Origin: Favolaschia claudopus | Lineage: Eukaryota > Basidiomycota > Agaricomycetes > Agaricales > Mycenaceae | Assembly: GCA_037176885.1 (NCBI GenBank) | Contig: JAWWNJ010000070.1 | Location: 806,001 to 870,000 of the forward strand | Length of the DNA: 64,000 bases | Reading direction: 5' to 3' | In this document: positions 50,499 to 60,155 of the stretch, piece after piece | Layout of the letters: every line of letters begins with the position of its first letter | Position numbering within the stretch: the first letter of the stretch is position 1 | The notes under the pieces: model-generated | Told to the model about the DNA's origin: nothing | Databases searched by the model: none | Seen by the model: the letters and a program-made list of their open reading frames with translations, nothing else | Position numbers and translations under genes: made by a program

Positions 50499-51060
50499 GG
50501 TGGCGAGAAACAAGAGACGAATAACAAGCGCAAGCAAATGCAGATCAATTGAGTGGCAGTGTAACATAGAGTTCAGCGGAGCGACAACTCAAGCAGGGAG
50601 AGGGTAGAGCGAGGCGGAAAGAGCCTGGCGCGGGCGGGGGATTCACAGAAATTGCCGTTATATTCCTAGGGATCTGACATACTTAGTAGCTGAATTTACT
50701 CCAAGACGGAGGTAAGCGTAACCCATGATCAGTTGTAGAGTGTTTCCAAGGTCGAAGGCGGTACAAGGGGGCGTGAATGCATTGGGGACGCCAGCACGAG
50801 CAGAACGTTGTGGTGGTACAATTCGAAGCAGCAAGCTGATGCCGGCATCGATGTCAAACATTGACTACCGCCGCCTTTCCCGCGCTCGTTGTTTCTTTTC
50901 CCTGCTCCATATATTAAGGCGATGCATATAGTAGCTCACGAATTCTAAGCTCGTAAGGTGGGAAGCAATCAAATACACCGAGCCGCCCTAACATTTTATA
51001 ATTTTCACTTGCCATTTGATTGCCGCCCATCGAATTGCCGCCACGAGGAATATACGATGA
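50499..51060. promoter_or_regulatory. Divergent promoter region between the GCM-finger gene and the RNase H-RT ORF
   Basis: About 560 bp between divergent reading frames. GCCGCC words reappear at 50982-50988 and 51021-51042, as in the element's ends. A TATATTAA-type sequence lies near 50912. A 67-codon minus-strand frame (50861-50658) ends close to a GTATGT donor-like site and might be a leader exon. Confidence 0.35.
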
Positions 51061-54039
51061 GTTCATCGACAACGCAGCACACAAAGCAAATCAAAGAAGC
51101 AAAGAGGGCTAGAGAAGGGTTGTGTCAAGTTTTGTCCAATTTACAATGCATGCGCTGGAGCAGGTATTTTCTGGGGCCCGAATCACATTCTTAACGAAGC
51201 AGCACGCGTGCCGGACAATCAAACAAACAACCGCGGTGAAGTGTATGCCATACTTCTGGTTCTCTTGCGAGCCGATGCATCAACAACTCTTCACATATAC
51301 TCTGACTCTGAATATGCACTACAAACAATCACGGAACGTTCTCCCGAAGAGCATGCACAGCGGTGGAAATGTCCGAACGGTGATTTGTTTCGCGACATTG
51401 TTGCGCTGCTCAAATTTCGACGTGCACCAGTTATTTTCATTCAAGTCAAAGGTCACAGCGGAAATAAACATAATGATGCAGCTGACGAGCTCGCAAAGCG
51501 AGGCGCGCAGATGCCCAATGTGCCCCCTTACACACCCATCCCACTTCCCATGGCGTCCAACCTAGACGAGAGTGCCCACGCCAATGCACCGGCCATTCCA
51601 AAAGTCTCATACCGTCCTTTACCAAGACAAAATAAACCAGCGGACCACACCTCAACAGCTGACCACCTTCCTTCGCTCACCGCTCATCGTGACCGCCCAG
51701 AACTACTCAAAACCCAGCTTCGTTGGCGTGAGGACTTGCTTGACGCGAAGACCGAGCGGGACTTCTGGATGGTAGCAAAACGCATCATGAACCCGAAGGA
51801 GGTGAAATCCGACTTTGACGCTGAAACGTTGAAAGCGGAGTTCGTTGTTCGGATGAACCCGATTGAACCTGTACCCGAATCCTTCGATCAGAACAGACTG
51901 GAGTTTAATCGAGCACTCGCTGCGATAATCCCCGACCGCACCGTTGACGAGACACCGGACAACATTTTTTCGCGGCCATTCGATGAAGAGGAGATGGAGG
52001 ATGCCAAGGAGCGTCTCCGCGAACACGCACCTACCAGCTCCCGTGGCTACGATCAGCAAAGCTACACTGACGTTTGCGGGCTTGAGAATGATGTTCTCTG
52101 CCAGTTAGTCAACCGATGTATGACCGACAATGACGCACCATCTATCTGGCTGCTAACGGTACTCATTGGTCTCCTCAAACGAGGGAAAGACAGAGGCGAC
52201 CCAAGAAACTACCGTACAATTGGATTGGAAAGCTGTTTTTTGAAACTTGTAACCCTGTTGATTCATATGAGACTTACAAAATGGTGCCTAGCAGCAGGAA
52301 TGCTTCCGCCGTCACAAAACGGCTTTCGCGCCGGATATCGCACAAATGACAACATGTTTATTCTTCGATGCGCAATTGATCGAGCGCGAGCCCTTGGGAA
52401 GCCGCTCTACGTCGTGTTTGCCGATTTAAGCAACGCATTCCCGTCAACGGACCAACCTACACTCTGGTTGAAAATGCGGGCTGCAGGAGCCGGAGGCGCA
52501 ATTTTTGACTGGCTCAGAATGCTCTATCGAAGAATGACTTACATCGTTCGGCATGAATCCGAGATGTCCACGATGTTCCGGGCACTGATTGGTATCCTCA
52601 TTGGTGATACTTCTTCACCGATTTTGTGGACACTATATCTGTCGGACTTTAAACTCGTTTCAGACGCGACAACAGACTTGTTACTTGCCGGTGTGTTTAT
52701 TACAAACATGGAACAAGCCGACGACATTCTGCTGTTATCGCTCACCGCAGAAGGGGCTCAGCGGAAGATGAACACACTTTGGAAATGGTGCAGCGTGAAT
52801 TTCATGGTCATTAACGCAATCAAATCGCTACTTATGCTCTTTGGCCCAATTCCAAAGTCTCTGCCTATATTCACGTTCGGAGCTGAGACGGTGTCGATAG
52901 TCAAGTCCGCAAAATATGTGGGATTCAATTTGAATTCTACAAAAAGAAATATCTTCGAAAATCATTATGAGAACAAGGCAAGCAAAGCAAGGGCTGTGGC
53001 GAATACCTTACTTGGGCTCGAATCGATGGTCGGCACACTGCCGGCTTGGGAAGCGCGCAAACTCTACATGTCGCTCGTAGACCCGCACCTCACGCACGGC
53101 TGCGAAATCAGCCTGGATGTTGATCTCGACCTTCTCAAGCCCCTCGAGGATGTGCAGCACGACTTCCTGCGACGAACCCTCGGCGTTAACAAACGTTCGC
53201 AAACCGCACCCTTGTTCACGGAAACTGGCTTAGTTCCGTTGCGTTTCCGACGAGTTATTATGGCATTGACGCACCTGAAGTACCTTCTCACCGCTGACGA
53301 CGAAAGGCTCGTCAAAGCGGCTGCATGTGACTCGGTCTTGCTCTGGGACTCTGGCCAGGCCTCTTGGGCAATGGATCTGCAATATGTGATCAGCAAACTG
53401 CCCTTCCGAGTGATACTGCCAAATCTCTTAACAATCACCGAGAAAATGGTCGATCAGGTTATCAAGTCCGTTAATGCCGGTCTTCGAGTGCACCTACAGT
53501 CATTCATTGAGGACCCTAACTCGCCAAAATTGTATCTCCTACGCGGGAGATTGGAGCCGGAGAAAGACGGTGTGCTGGTTCATAAAACGCTGCAATTCCG
53601 TCACTACTTGAATGTGGTGAATCCAAAACATCGGAAAGCACTCACGCAGCTACTATTATCAAGCCACTGTCTTGCCTTGGAAAGATTGCGCTGGGTTGAA
53701 CTTCGTCGCCCGAGGATCGACCGCAACTTGAGAGTTTGCAGATTCTGTAAATCAGAGATTGAATCACCCGAACACGCCTTACTGGAATGTACTGGTAATC
53801 CGGACCTGATTATCCTCCGTGAAAACTTCTTTAGCAAGATGAGGAATGACTTACCTGGATTACCACCAATTAACTCCATGCCGGTTGCGCGGTTCTTCTC
53901 TACAATGGTTGCTTACAGAGAAACAATCTCCTTAGTTGCGAAATTTGCGTACGAAGTCATCTTAATCTTCCAGGCTACTCCGATGTATGTTCCTCCCCTT
54001 CCCGTGGACTGGCTAACGATACCGCGACGGAATAGCTAG
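51061..54039 (+). CDS. RNase H-reverse transcriptase protein (non-LTR-type), N-terminally truncated
   Basis: Open from 51061 (just after an in-frame TGA at 51058-51060) to the TAG at 54037; the first 49 codons lack an ATG, and GTG 51208 follows. The RNase H domain comes first: GAGIFWGPNH, NNRGEVYAILL (Glu), IYSDSEYAL (Asp), KGHSGNKHNDAADELAKRG (His and Asp). The usual first Asp motif (DGS) is missing, so this domain looks truncated. The reverse transcriptase follows: QNGFRAGYRTNDN, FADLSNAF (Asp at about residue 406 from 51208), GILIGDTSSPILW, QADDILLLS (Asp-Asp about 505-506, with Gln where Tyr or Phe is usual). A zinc knuckle CRFCKSEIESPEHALLEC lies near residue 844. I know this RNase H-before-RT, QADD family from mushroom genomes. 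No endonuclease domain is seen. Confidence 0.8.
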   Translation, partial: VHRQRSTQSKSKKQRGLEKGCVKFCPIYNACAGAGIFWGPNHILNEAARVPDNQTNNRGEVYAILLVLLRADASTTLHIYSDSEYALQTITERSPEEHAQRWKCPNGDLFRDIVALLKFRRAPVIFIQVKGHSGNKHNDAADELAKRGAQMPNVPPYTPIPLPMASNLDESAHANAPAIPKVSYRPLPRQNKPADHTSTADHLPSLTAHRDRPELLKTQLRWREDLLDAKTERDFWMVAKRIMNPKEVKSDFDAETLKAEFVVRMNPIEPVPESFDQNRLEFNRALAAIIPDRTVDETPDNIFSRPFDEEEMEDAKERLREHAPTSSRGYDQQSYTDVCGLENDVLCQLVNRCMTDNDAPSIWLLTVLIGLLKRGKDRGDPRNYRTIGLESCFLKLVTLLIHMRLTKWCLAAGMLPPSQNGFRAGYRTNDNMFILRCAIDRARALGKPLYVVFADLSNAFPSTDQPTLWLKMRAAGAGGAIFDWLRMLYRRMTYIVRHESEMSTMFRALIGILIGDTSSPILWTLYLSDFKLVSDATTDLLLAGVFITNMEQADDILLLSLTAEGAQRKMNTLWKWCSVNFMVINAIKSLLMLFGPIPKSLPIFTFGAETVSIVKSAKYVGFNLNSTKRNIFENHYENKASKARAVANTLLGLESMVGTLPAWEARKLYMSLVDPHLTHGCEISLDVDLDLLKPLEDVQHDFLRRTLGVNKRSQTAPLFTETGLVPLRFRRVIMALTHLKYLLTADDERLVKAAACDSVLLWDSGQASWAMDLQYVISKLPFRVILPNLLTITEKMVDQVIKSVNAGLRVHLQSFIEDPNSPKLYLLRGRLEPEKDGVLVHKTLQFRHYLNVVNPKHRKALTQLLLSSHCLALERLRWVELRRPRIDRNLRVCRFCKSEIESPEHALLECTGNPDLIILRENFFSKMRNDLPGLPPINSMPVARFFSTMVAYRETISLVAKFAYEVILIFQATPMYVPPLPVDWLTIPRRNS

Positions 54040-54881
54040 CTCTTTTCTTACCACAGTTGTTCTGCTTTAGATAGACGTTCGATTTGAGGTCGAATAGCTC
54101 GTCAAGTAGTTTAGCTGGGGTCCAGGACGAAAGCGCGAGAAAGCTTGCGCGCGCTGGGATAATTCTGGGAACACAGTGTTCAGAGACTGGACCATGCTGT
54201 GTATAATATATCACTATCACTATCACAGAGGTTTTTATCGACGCGATTGCATTGTGGGCGGTACATCTTGAAATCCAACATGATGACTATAATACCTTAT
54301 ACGCAACGTAGTCTTCAGATATTCCTTCAACTACCAAAAAATTGTGTTCAGAGCAGCTAAATACACCTCCTCAGCTCCAAATTCGCCTCTCCGAAAATCA
54401 CCGCCTGGGGGGCGGCAATTTACCTGAACTGCCGCCCATGTCACACTGGTGTCACAAATTGCCGCCCTCGAGTTGCCGCCCCCAACGGTAAATTTGCCGC
54501 CCCCCAAAAAAATTGCCGCCCTGCTTTATTTTAGTGCCGCCCCCCTGCCGCCCTACTTGCCGCCGAGTCTACCGCCATTACCGCCCTCAAGTGCCGCTGC
54601 CGCCCCAATCACCGCCCTTTGACCGCCCCTCATTACTACTTTTGCCGCCTCACTCCTCAACCTCAAGAGGCAAGCTTGTAATCATTCTCAAGTAAACTAC
54701 CAGTGACTCATATATATTTCTACATGTTATATTGAGGAGAATGCGACTACATTCCCAGATGACATCCAGAACGCGGTGTTCGGGTCATGTTCACAAGGTC
54801 GTAATCAATTACCGCCTCAACTGCCGCCATCTGCCGCCTTGGCGGCAATTTGGCGGCAATGGCGGCAATTTCACTTTGCCC
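54040..54881. repeat. Right subterminal zone of the Mutator-like element
   Basis: From 54400 to 54870 TGCCGCC or its complement recurs more than 20 times, mirroring 43160-43305. At 54207-54226 a short TCACTA array (CACTATCACTATCACA) could be the tail of a non-LTR insertion carrying the RT. Confidence 0.6.
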
Positions 54882-54890
54882 CTGAGAATC
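54882..54890. repeat. Mutator-like target-site duplication, right copy
   Basis: CTGAGAATC, identical to 43135-43143. Confidence 0.9.
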
Positions 54891-54978
54891 TGCATTTTCA
54901 GACAACAAACGATTTGCGAGGAAGAACGATACCAATAGTCCCATTGGCGTCGAAAGACGCGGCTACCCCAGAGCTCAT

Positions 54979-56788
54979 TCGTTCGCGACTTGGGTGAGGG
55001 GGAGCGGAAAGGTGTGGAAAGGTGAAGGAAGCCTAAGGCTTACATATAGCAACGGTAATTCTGAGAACTGATCGAGTCCTACAATTGCGTTCGGCGTTGC
55101 AGATGACGGAAATGCTGATGATCAGAGAAGCGACAAGTCCACCGTGAACTTTTCACTGGTGCTCGTTACTTTTCGTTGTATACCGCATCGAGGTGCGGCG
55201 TCTGACACCGAGCTTCCGAAGGGGAACAACGGGAGTTGAATTTTTCTCCGCCGCGATGGATTCAACGGACTTGCACGGATAGATCGTCGTCGCCATGGGT
55301 GGATTCTACGCACTGCCTAGACATAAATTTGTCATCTTCTCAAGACAAGACTGTCTGACAAGAGCGCCAGAAAAGCGTAAGGCGTTGATTTGGAGAGCCA
55401 AGGATAAAGCAGAAATCACCGAGGGGCCGCTGAAGCCTATTAGTTTTTTTTATGATACGCATGCCCTCCTGTTCAAGGGACCCAGCTGAGTCTTGGGAGT
55501 CAATTGTGAAGGATACCGGAGAGTCGGAAGAAAAATTTCTCCTTCAAATTTCAATGAAATGGTCAAAGCTTATCACACCTTTGTCATGTTAGCTTGTACA
55601 GCCGTTTTACGAGTGTTTGAACTTTTTGCGCCTGCGACGGCCGGAAAACTAGCAGCCACACAGACCAATGAGGAGAGAAAGAGAGAAGAAGAGCGGGCTG
55701 ATTACGTATTCTGAAGGATCAATGATGCGCTGATGACCAAGTCCCACAGTTGCACCCTTGTAAAATTAGCGATTGGCGGCGGAATTATACCTACCAACCC
55801 ACCTCCCACTGAGATTTGAACATGATGACTTACTTCTCAAGCTATCGCTCCGCTCACTATTTCAAATACCCAGTGTTGAGTTCCCGAGCCCCAATTTTGA
55901 GTCAGCCTTGAAAGCCATGTTCGATTTAGTTTTCCAGAGACGGCCCGTACTGCAGCATTTCTCAACGTGGTGCGCCGCCCGCTTCCGCTTGCCGGTTCCA
56001 TCCAGGGAAAACGAAATAGCAGTCAGTTGCCTGCCGCTCACTGCCGGTCTCAGACGAGTTACCGAACTATCCCGAGCCATCGGCAACGAGATCCGGAGAC
56101 ATCGGCAACAACCACGTCATATTTGCCGCTCGGCTTGTTCAAGCTGTGTATGAAGTTTATTGCAGACGGTGCCTGAAAGGAATACTTGGAAGGAGTGAAG
56201 TCAGTGGAACGTAAGCTAGCGCTGTCAGTTCGCAAGTGAATATAATGGCTGGCTTTCTCCGAAATTTTCGGCAGCTAAAATTGTCGCATACATAGTACCC
56301 TGCCACTCAATGCATTGTGGTCATCACCGTTGCTGTAGTAATTACCGTGCGCCGCGAGCAGCTAAACCTAGAGGCGCAACATGAGCACGCAAATCTGGAT
56401 ACAATAATATGTGTCGGGAACATATCGCACCGTGGTCCGTCAACCGCGGACGACGCCACTGGCCAGTCCACAGAGAACCTGACGAAGCAGAATAATTAAT
56501 ATTTGAAGCAGCGAGACTTACTACGCTACAACTCGTTATGGGCGGAATCTGAGTTTTTTGTTGATTTATTGGTCCAAAATCTCACATGGGACTTTTAGCG
56601 CCCCACATGAACTCGACAGGTATCTCGGGATGATTTTGAAATTTGTCAAGCGCTTGAGCGGCCGCTCGACAAAAGATATGGACGGAGACGTAATCGCGCC
56701 TTGCTATAAGTACTATGATGATCGTCAGGCAATATATAATTTGGCCACCCTCTTTGCTCACCTCTTCGTCCTCAGAAAGTCTATCGAT
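54979..56788. other. Divergent intergenic region between DUF6534 genes A and B
   Basis: About 1.8 kb separates the two start codons, which face away from each other. No further gene, terminal repeat or clear TATA box is supported; open frames at 55295-56180 have no domains. Confidence 0.3.
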
Positions 56789-58365
56789 ATGGAGTCCCAT
56801 GTCCAGTTCGATGCTCCCTCGAATATTGGTCGGTTCGCTTGATTCAACCATCGACTCTTGCAATTGCTCTGTTCTCAATATCTGTATCTCAGGAGCGTAC
56901 CAAATCGGTGTTCTGATATCATTCGTGCTTCTCGGCGTCACTATTACACAGGTCAGTTACTGCAAAGAGTTCAGTAATAGAATTCTGAAATTACATTCAC
57001 TCTGATTCATCAGGCCTATGTGTACTATTCCCGATTTCCTGACGACTCGTGGAAGCTGAAGTCCCTGGTTAGAGAATATTTCTCTACCCACAGTGGGCAT
57101 CTAACCTGTCTTTCCATAGGTTGCCTTCGTCTGGTAGGTTTTAACTTCCTTGACTGCAGTGATGAGAAGAAATAACGACCTAACAGTATTTGTGAATTTT
57201 CCCAGGCCGTATGCATCTCACATACCCTGTACAAATATACGGTGGTAGATTACCAGAATCCAGACCAGATAATGGGGCGGCCGCCGAAGTCACTTGATGC
57301 GGCAGTATTTTTTGCCAGACTCATTGAGGAATGCGGTGGGTTTTGGATTCGTGCCCAAAGAATCTGGCTTTCTTTGCTGATACCAGTACGCAGTACAAGG
57401 TTTTTTCGCCTATAGAATTTTTAGAATCTCGAATCGACTGCTCATTCCCGCCGCCATTTGGGTATTAGCATCCTTGCGTCTGATTTTGTCATGTGTGGTT
57501 TGTCAACTTAATTCTGAACAGAACAATCAACCACTCACCTCATGGAATTAAAGGTGTTTGGGATAGCATTGCGGCTTAGTTCATTTCACAGCTACTACGA
57601 ACATTGGGGCTCGTTTTCCCTATTCTTGTGGAGTGCCGGTGCTGGGAACGACATATTCACAACTGTGGTTCTTCTTCATGTTCTGTACAGTCACCGCCGT
57701 GCGATTGGACAGAAGAGGTATAGAATTCGACCCACCAATCGAATCGTTCCTGATCTTCGTGCAGAACCGTAGCGTTGGTCGATAAGCTTATTATCTGGAG
57801 TATCGGTTAGTGATTTATTTTGTCAAACAATAAGGGTTTATCACTCGACGACATATGTAGAAACCGGGCTATTGACAAGGTTGGGTTTCTTGCTATTTTC
57901 TTTTGAATTCAATCAACGAGGAGGATCACAGTGCCACACAGATCCTTTTGCTCATTTTGGTGGGTTTCCAGTGGCTTTGGAGATTTGATTCGGATGACAC
58001 TGCTTGTTTGTCAGTTCATTACGAAGAAAGCAACGAGTAAGTGGTACAGTAGCAATGACATACGATCCCCGCAGTTGAGCTTTTCATAGTGATCTGGCTC
58101 GCCGTCTTTATTGTCACCTCCCGTCGTGAGTGGTGAACTCCGAATGATCTTCACAGCTGATCCCGAACAGTGTACGCAAATTCGCTTCTTGCAAGGTGAG
58201 TTGACCAAGTTCAATGTTCAGTGCCAGAGACTGATTTCGGAGTATGCAAGTTTGAATTCCCGAGAGACCTTACGCACCATGAATGGACAAGAAGCTTCAA
58301 ACCAGGGCGTTGTTTTGCGGTCGCCAGTACGTTTCCGAAACAATCATTTATATTTTGTAGGCTAG
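56789..58365 (+). CDS. DUF6534 membrane protein gene B
   Basis: Paralogue of genes A and C. Exon 1 (56789-56828) codes MESHVQFDAPSNI; exon 2 from 56893 codes GAYQIGVLISFVLLGVTITQ. Then AYVYYSRFPDDSWKLKSL, VAFVW, ICEFSQAVCISHTLYKYTVV, SLDAAVFFARLIEEC, YAVQGFFAYRIFRISN, an intron, VFGIALRLSSFHSYYEHWGS, FTTVVLLHVLYSHRR, TVALVDKLIIWSIETGLLT, a less certain helix (SATQILLLILVGFQWLW), then VYANSLLAS and LNSRETLRTMNG to the stop at 58365. Multi-pass membrane topology is clear. Every landmark of the family is present, and I see no disrupting stop in the exons I could place; the exons between about 57900 and 58165 are the weak part. It is the only one of the three copies without a visible lesion. Confidence 0.8.
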
Positions 58366-59190
58366 AATTGACGGAAATTAGATCGCATTTCAGGCTACAA
58401 ACGCAGACTCACCAAATAAAATTCCGCATGCACAACCCGGGTTTCACAGTGACGTCGAACAATGAGTTATCGAGATCTCTCATCGTTTTCGTGCGCATAG
58501 AGTGACTTTGTTACTGTAATAGCTTACTAGCAATTTGCCAACACCTGACTTTGGTCAGTGTTTATTTCCGTACAATGAAACGATACTAGTAGTGTACCTT
58601 GAATGCGACCAATTTAATGTCAATTAATGATCATGGTGACTTTGAGTCTGTGCAAGAGTCAAGCCAAGGCTTGACTCTTGCACAGACTCAAACTCGATAC
58701 CAGTGCCAGTGATCAACCGGTGATGACTTGCGAAAAAGAATATAGAATATTAAAACAGCTGCCCCACGGACGCTGAGAAGCCCTGTGCAAGTACACCGGA
58801 TGTACTTGGAAATCGAGAGAAACTTTGTACCATTGCCGCAGGTCGTGTCCCACCGCAAACGCTACATGGCAACAACATGGCAAGAGACAACGAAGGTGGC
58901 AACAGTTTTCGGACCGAGATTCCGAAGTGCCGGTAATACTTATTGGGCTATGGACTATGACGTCACGAATCTCTTTTTGAGAATTGATCACTAATTGACC
59001 TCGCACTGACCTGTCCACCTCGATCGAAATTACCTGCTCCATTCTCCGCGTACGATAGAGCATATATAGAGCCCCGTGGCACTTCAGGACAAGGATAATA
59101 TTTAGTGACTTCCATATTCCATCACATCATGCCAATTTCGTCGCCCAGAAAATTTAAAGCGCTCTGAATGACTCTGTTGACTTAACTCAG
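58366..59190. other. Gap between gene B and the fold-back element
   Basis: No gene is supported. It contains the 52-bp palindrome at 58641-58692. Confidence 0.3.
58641..58692. repeat. Perfect inverted repeat with 25-bp arms
   Basis: Arms 58641-58665 and 58668-58692 are exact complements around a 2-bp AA centre (arm core GAGTCTGTGCAAGAGTCAAG). It could extrude as a cruciform. It lies 276 bp downstream of gene B's stop and is not followed by a T run, so a terminator role is not indicated. Confidence 0.8.
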
Positions 59191-59199
59191 AGTTGAAGT

Positions 59200-59653
59200 T
59201 AGACTCGTCACCAGTCTGCTACGCAAGGCCGACAAATGTGGCGAGCACGTCGGGCGTAGCAGACTGGTAACTCTCGGGACATGCCAAAGGGCTGTCGCGG
59301 AGTTTCAAAAATTTGAGTGGTGCCGGCTATTCGCCGAGTGATGCGACCACGTCAAAACTGTGTGACATTCTGTGACTCGGCCATTTCTCGACCGTCAATT
59401 CCTCTACCTATTGGGTCGAAAACACTGAACTAAATAGGTAGATATATAGTAATGTTGTATAAGAGTGTATTGTAGTACTTTTTGAAGCTTAAATATATAT
59501 TTAGAGGGGGAAAAGGAACAGATTGATGGGCCCCACCCAAATTTTTGAAACTCCGCGACAGCCTTTTGGCATGTCCCGAGAGTTACCAGTCTACTACGCC
59601 CGACGTGCTCGCCACATTTGTCGGCCTCGCGTAGTAGACTGGTTACGAGTCTA
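59200..59653. mobile_element. Fold-back Mutator-like miniature element
   Basis: Arms of about 135 bp (59200-59334 and 59519-59653) are near-identical inverted copies beginning TAGACTCGT(C/A)ACCAGTCT. The flanks AGTTGAAGT (59191-59199 and 59654-59662) form a perfect 9-bp target duplication, pointing to a Mutator-type transposase in trans. Each arm contains a smaller inverted repeat (CCAGTCT(G/A)CTACGC facing GCGTAG(C/T)AGACTGG). The loop has no coding potential. Confidence 0.8.
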
Positions 59654-60155
59654 AGTTGAAGTCTTCTTTCGCTCAAGTACTGTCTCAACGATTGGTAGTC
59701 GAGATGCACCGAAGCGGGATTGGCCATGATTGAAACGATGAATGTAACGAATGAATGCTACTTCGATATCTACCTGAGCCCCAGGCCCACAGAAGAACTA
59801 AAAGAACTAAGTATCTACCGATGCAACCACTGCGGCCAAATGTACGAGCCCTGACACATACAAGTTAACGTTTAGAAATAAATCAGCTCCTCTCTCATCC
59901 TACATTCCTTTTGCGCCATCAACATCAAACGTCGCCTTCTCGGCTTCGAGAATACGCCGTTCCTTGAGCGAATTTGGTGCTGAATTCTAACCCGACGCCG
60001 TTGCCGCTGCCAGTGGATGGGATGACGACCTGTTTCAATATTTCATTAAATTGAATTGGATCGGGGAAGGACTAAGAAATCAAACGCACACCAGGGGCTG
60101 AGGGCATAGATTGAAGGGATACTTCAACTCCCGCTTTCATTGACCGTAGCACTTG

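Larger units (their letters stand above)
43144..54881. mobile_element. Mutator-like element with GCM-DDE transposase and RNase H-RT (11,738 bp)
   Basis: Ends are inverted repeats matching at 26 of the first 30 positions: GGGC...GTGAAA(C/T)TGCCGCC then ATTGCCGCC. They are flanked by a perfect 9-bp duplication CTGAGAATC (43135-43143, 54882-54890). A 9-bp duplication with G-rich ends is the Mutator-like signature. GCCGCC words fill both subterminal zones (43160-43305, 54400-54870) and probably bind the element's proteins. Genes: minus-strand 1,650-aa protein (43837-49156), minus-strand 349-aa GCM-finger protein (49234-50498), plus-strand RNase H-RT (51061-54039). The region 43310-43836 has no gene. 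The insertion lies in intron 1 of a DUF6534 gene. Alternatively the RT segment could be a later nested insertion. Confidence 0.85.
37010..54978 (-). pseudogene. DUF6534 membrane protein gene A, split by a hAT and a Mutator-like element
   Basis: Multi-pass membrane protein of the agaricomycete DUF6534 type; function unknown. Exon 1 (54978-54933) codes MSSGVAASFDANGTI. Intron 1 contains the 11.7-kb Mutator-like element. Exon 2 starts at 43134 with GAYEIGVLISYVLLG. Further exons code ICEIAHAICIAHSLYQF and RLPLSLDTAIFF up to 42771. There the coding exon is cut by the 4.6-kb hAT element and resumes at 38147 (SALIEQAG). After a GTGCGT intron come GFFSFRIYTLSENL, SLASYTAHWGWLSI, TVAVMDKVILWSV, ETGMLT, VYSNTLLA, LNSRGILRSMND and a tail ending at 37010. 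Conserved landmarks of the family, including the C-terminal NTLLA-(S)LNSR, are all present, so the gene was intact before insertion. The hAT copy breaks the protein after about 115 residues. Paralogues B and C lie just beyond. Confidence 0.82.

Noticed and set aside
43144..54881. Assignment of the large element to the KDZ (Kyakuja/Dileera/Zisupton) group
   Set aside because: KDZ elements also abound in mushrooms, but the 9-bp duplication, G-rich ends and GCM finger fit a Mutator-like element better.
58641..58692. Palindrome as a transcription terminator
   Set aside because: No T run follows, and hairpin terminators are not the mode for polymerase II genes in fungi.
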